Assembly: GCF_014196205.1 (NCBI RefSeq)
Contig: NZ_JACIDE010000028.1
Location: 1-39,300, forward strand
Origin: Anoxybacteroides voinovskiense
GTDB lineage: Bacteria > Bacillota > Bacilli > Bacillales > Anoxybacillaceae
Reading direction: 5' to 3'
Length of the DNA: 39,300 nucleotides
In this document: positions 39,148 through 39,300 of the stretch, piece by piece
Numbering within the stretch: the first letter of the stretch is position 1
Layout: each line of letters starts with the position of its first letter
Translations under genes and position numbers: made by a program
The notes under the pieces: generated by a model
The model's input: only the letters and a program-made list of their open reading frames with translations
Databases searched by the model: none
What the model was told of the DNA's origin: nothing

Positions 39148-39300
39148 ATAAAGAACTTAAGTTGAGCAAAGCGATTAGCAACTTCTTAAAACACACCGAC
39201 TAATTTGTAAATTAGCACACTATTCCAGAACTACTTTTTCAAATTATTTTGGATGAAAATCGGAAATACCGCGCAAAATGTTTGCGAATTCTCTCCGATT

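Overview
The window looks like chromosome from a thermophilic, spore-forming Bacillaceae bacterium of the Anoxybacillus/Geobacillus type. The evidence is the Bacillus-like order ypsC - rnpB - gpsB - ypsA - cotD - mrfB - mrfA on the minus strand, a spore coat protein, candidate sigma-K promoters, strong AGGAGG-type ribosome binding sites and an IS1182-like transposase. The genus is inferred from gene content only. No tRNA, rRNA, CRISPR array, prophage or replication origin is visible.

Layout. (a) 1-8880, minus strand: start of a gene leaving the window, a 50-codon small ORF, the RNA methyltransferase YpsC, an inserted PAS-GGDEF-EAL protein, RNase P RNA with its own promoter and terminator, gpsB, ypsA, cotD, a 27-residue membrane peptide with a good promoter, and the overlapping DNA repair pair mrfA/mrfB. 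(b) 9035-16090: a four-helix membrane protein, a cysteine synthase, a PepSY-type membrane protein that appears truncated, an operon of beta-propeller lipoprotein, response regulator and sensor kinase, a soluble kinase of the sporulation type, and a lipoprotein nuclease. (c) 16320-24389: POT peptide transporter, YitT protein, TatA, a TPP-riboswitch-controlled thiM-thiD-thiE operon, a glycosyltransferase coupled to a large membrane protein, and a histidine-rich YmaF-type protein. (d) 24475-31812: HAD hydrolase, a tightly overlapping operon nnr-pxpB-pxpC-pxpA that combines NAD(P)HX repair with 5-oxoproline hydrolysis, a coiled-coil protein built on six near-identical 21-bp repeats, an alpha/beta hydrolase and a hemolysin III family protein. 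(e) 31848-39300: a MerR regulator - acyl-CoA synthetase - acyl-CoA dehydrogenase operon, an intact IS1182-like element, an SDR oxidoreductase broken by one missing base, a dienelactone-hydrolase-like gene, and a promoter firing out of the right edge.

How the parts work together. Many units are translationally coupled by overlaps (merR/acs/acd, nnr/pxpBCA, glycosyltransferase pair, mrfA/mrfB). Several regulatory signals can be read directly. A perfect 7-2-7 inverted repeat fills the 17-bp spacer of the MerR operon promoter. A PhoP-like TTCACA direct repeat with 11-bp period lies before the two-component operon. The thi leader has a classical TPP aptamer followed by a terminator. The insertion sequence appears doubly insulated from outside transcription, by a terminator hairpin at its end and by a stem that would hide the transposase ribosome binding site only in read-through RNA. 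Most genes are familiar. The most interesting items are the insulation of the IS, the metabolite-repair operon, the MerR operator, the truncated PepSY gene and the heptad repeat gene.
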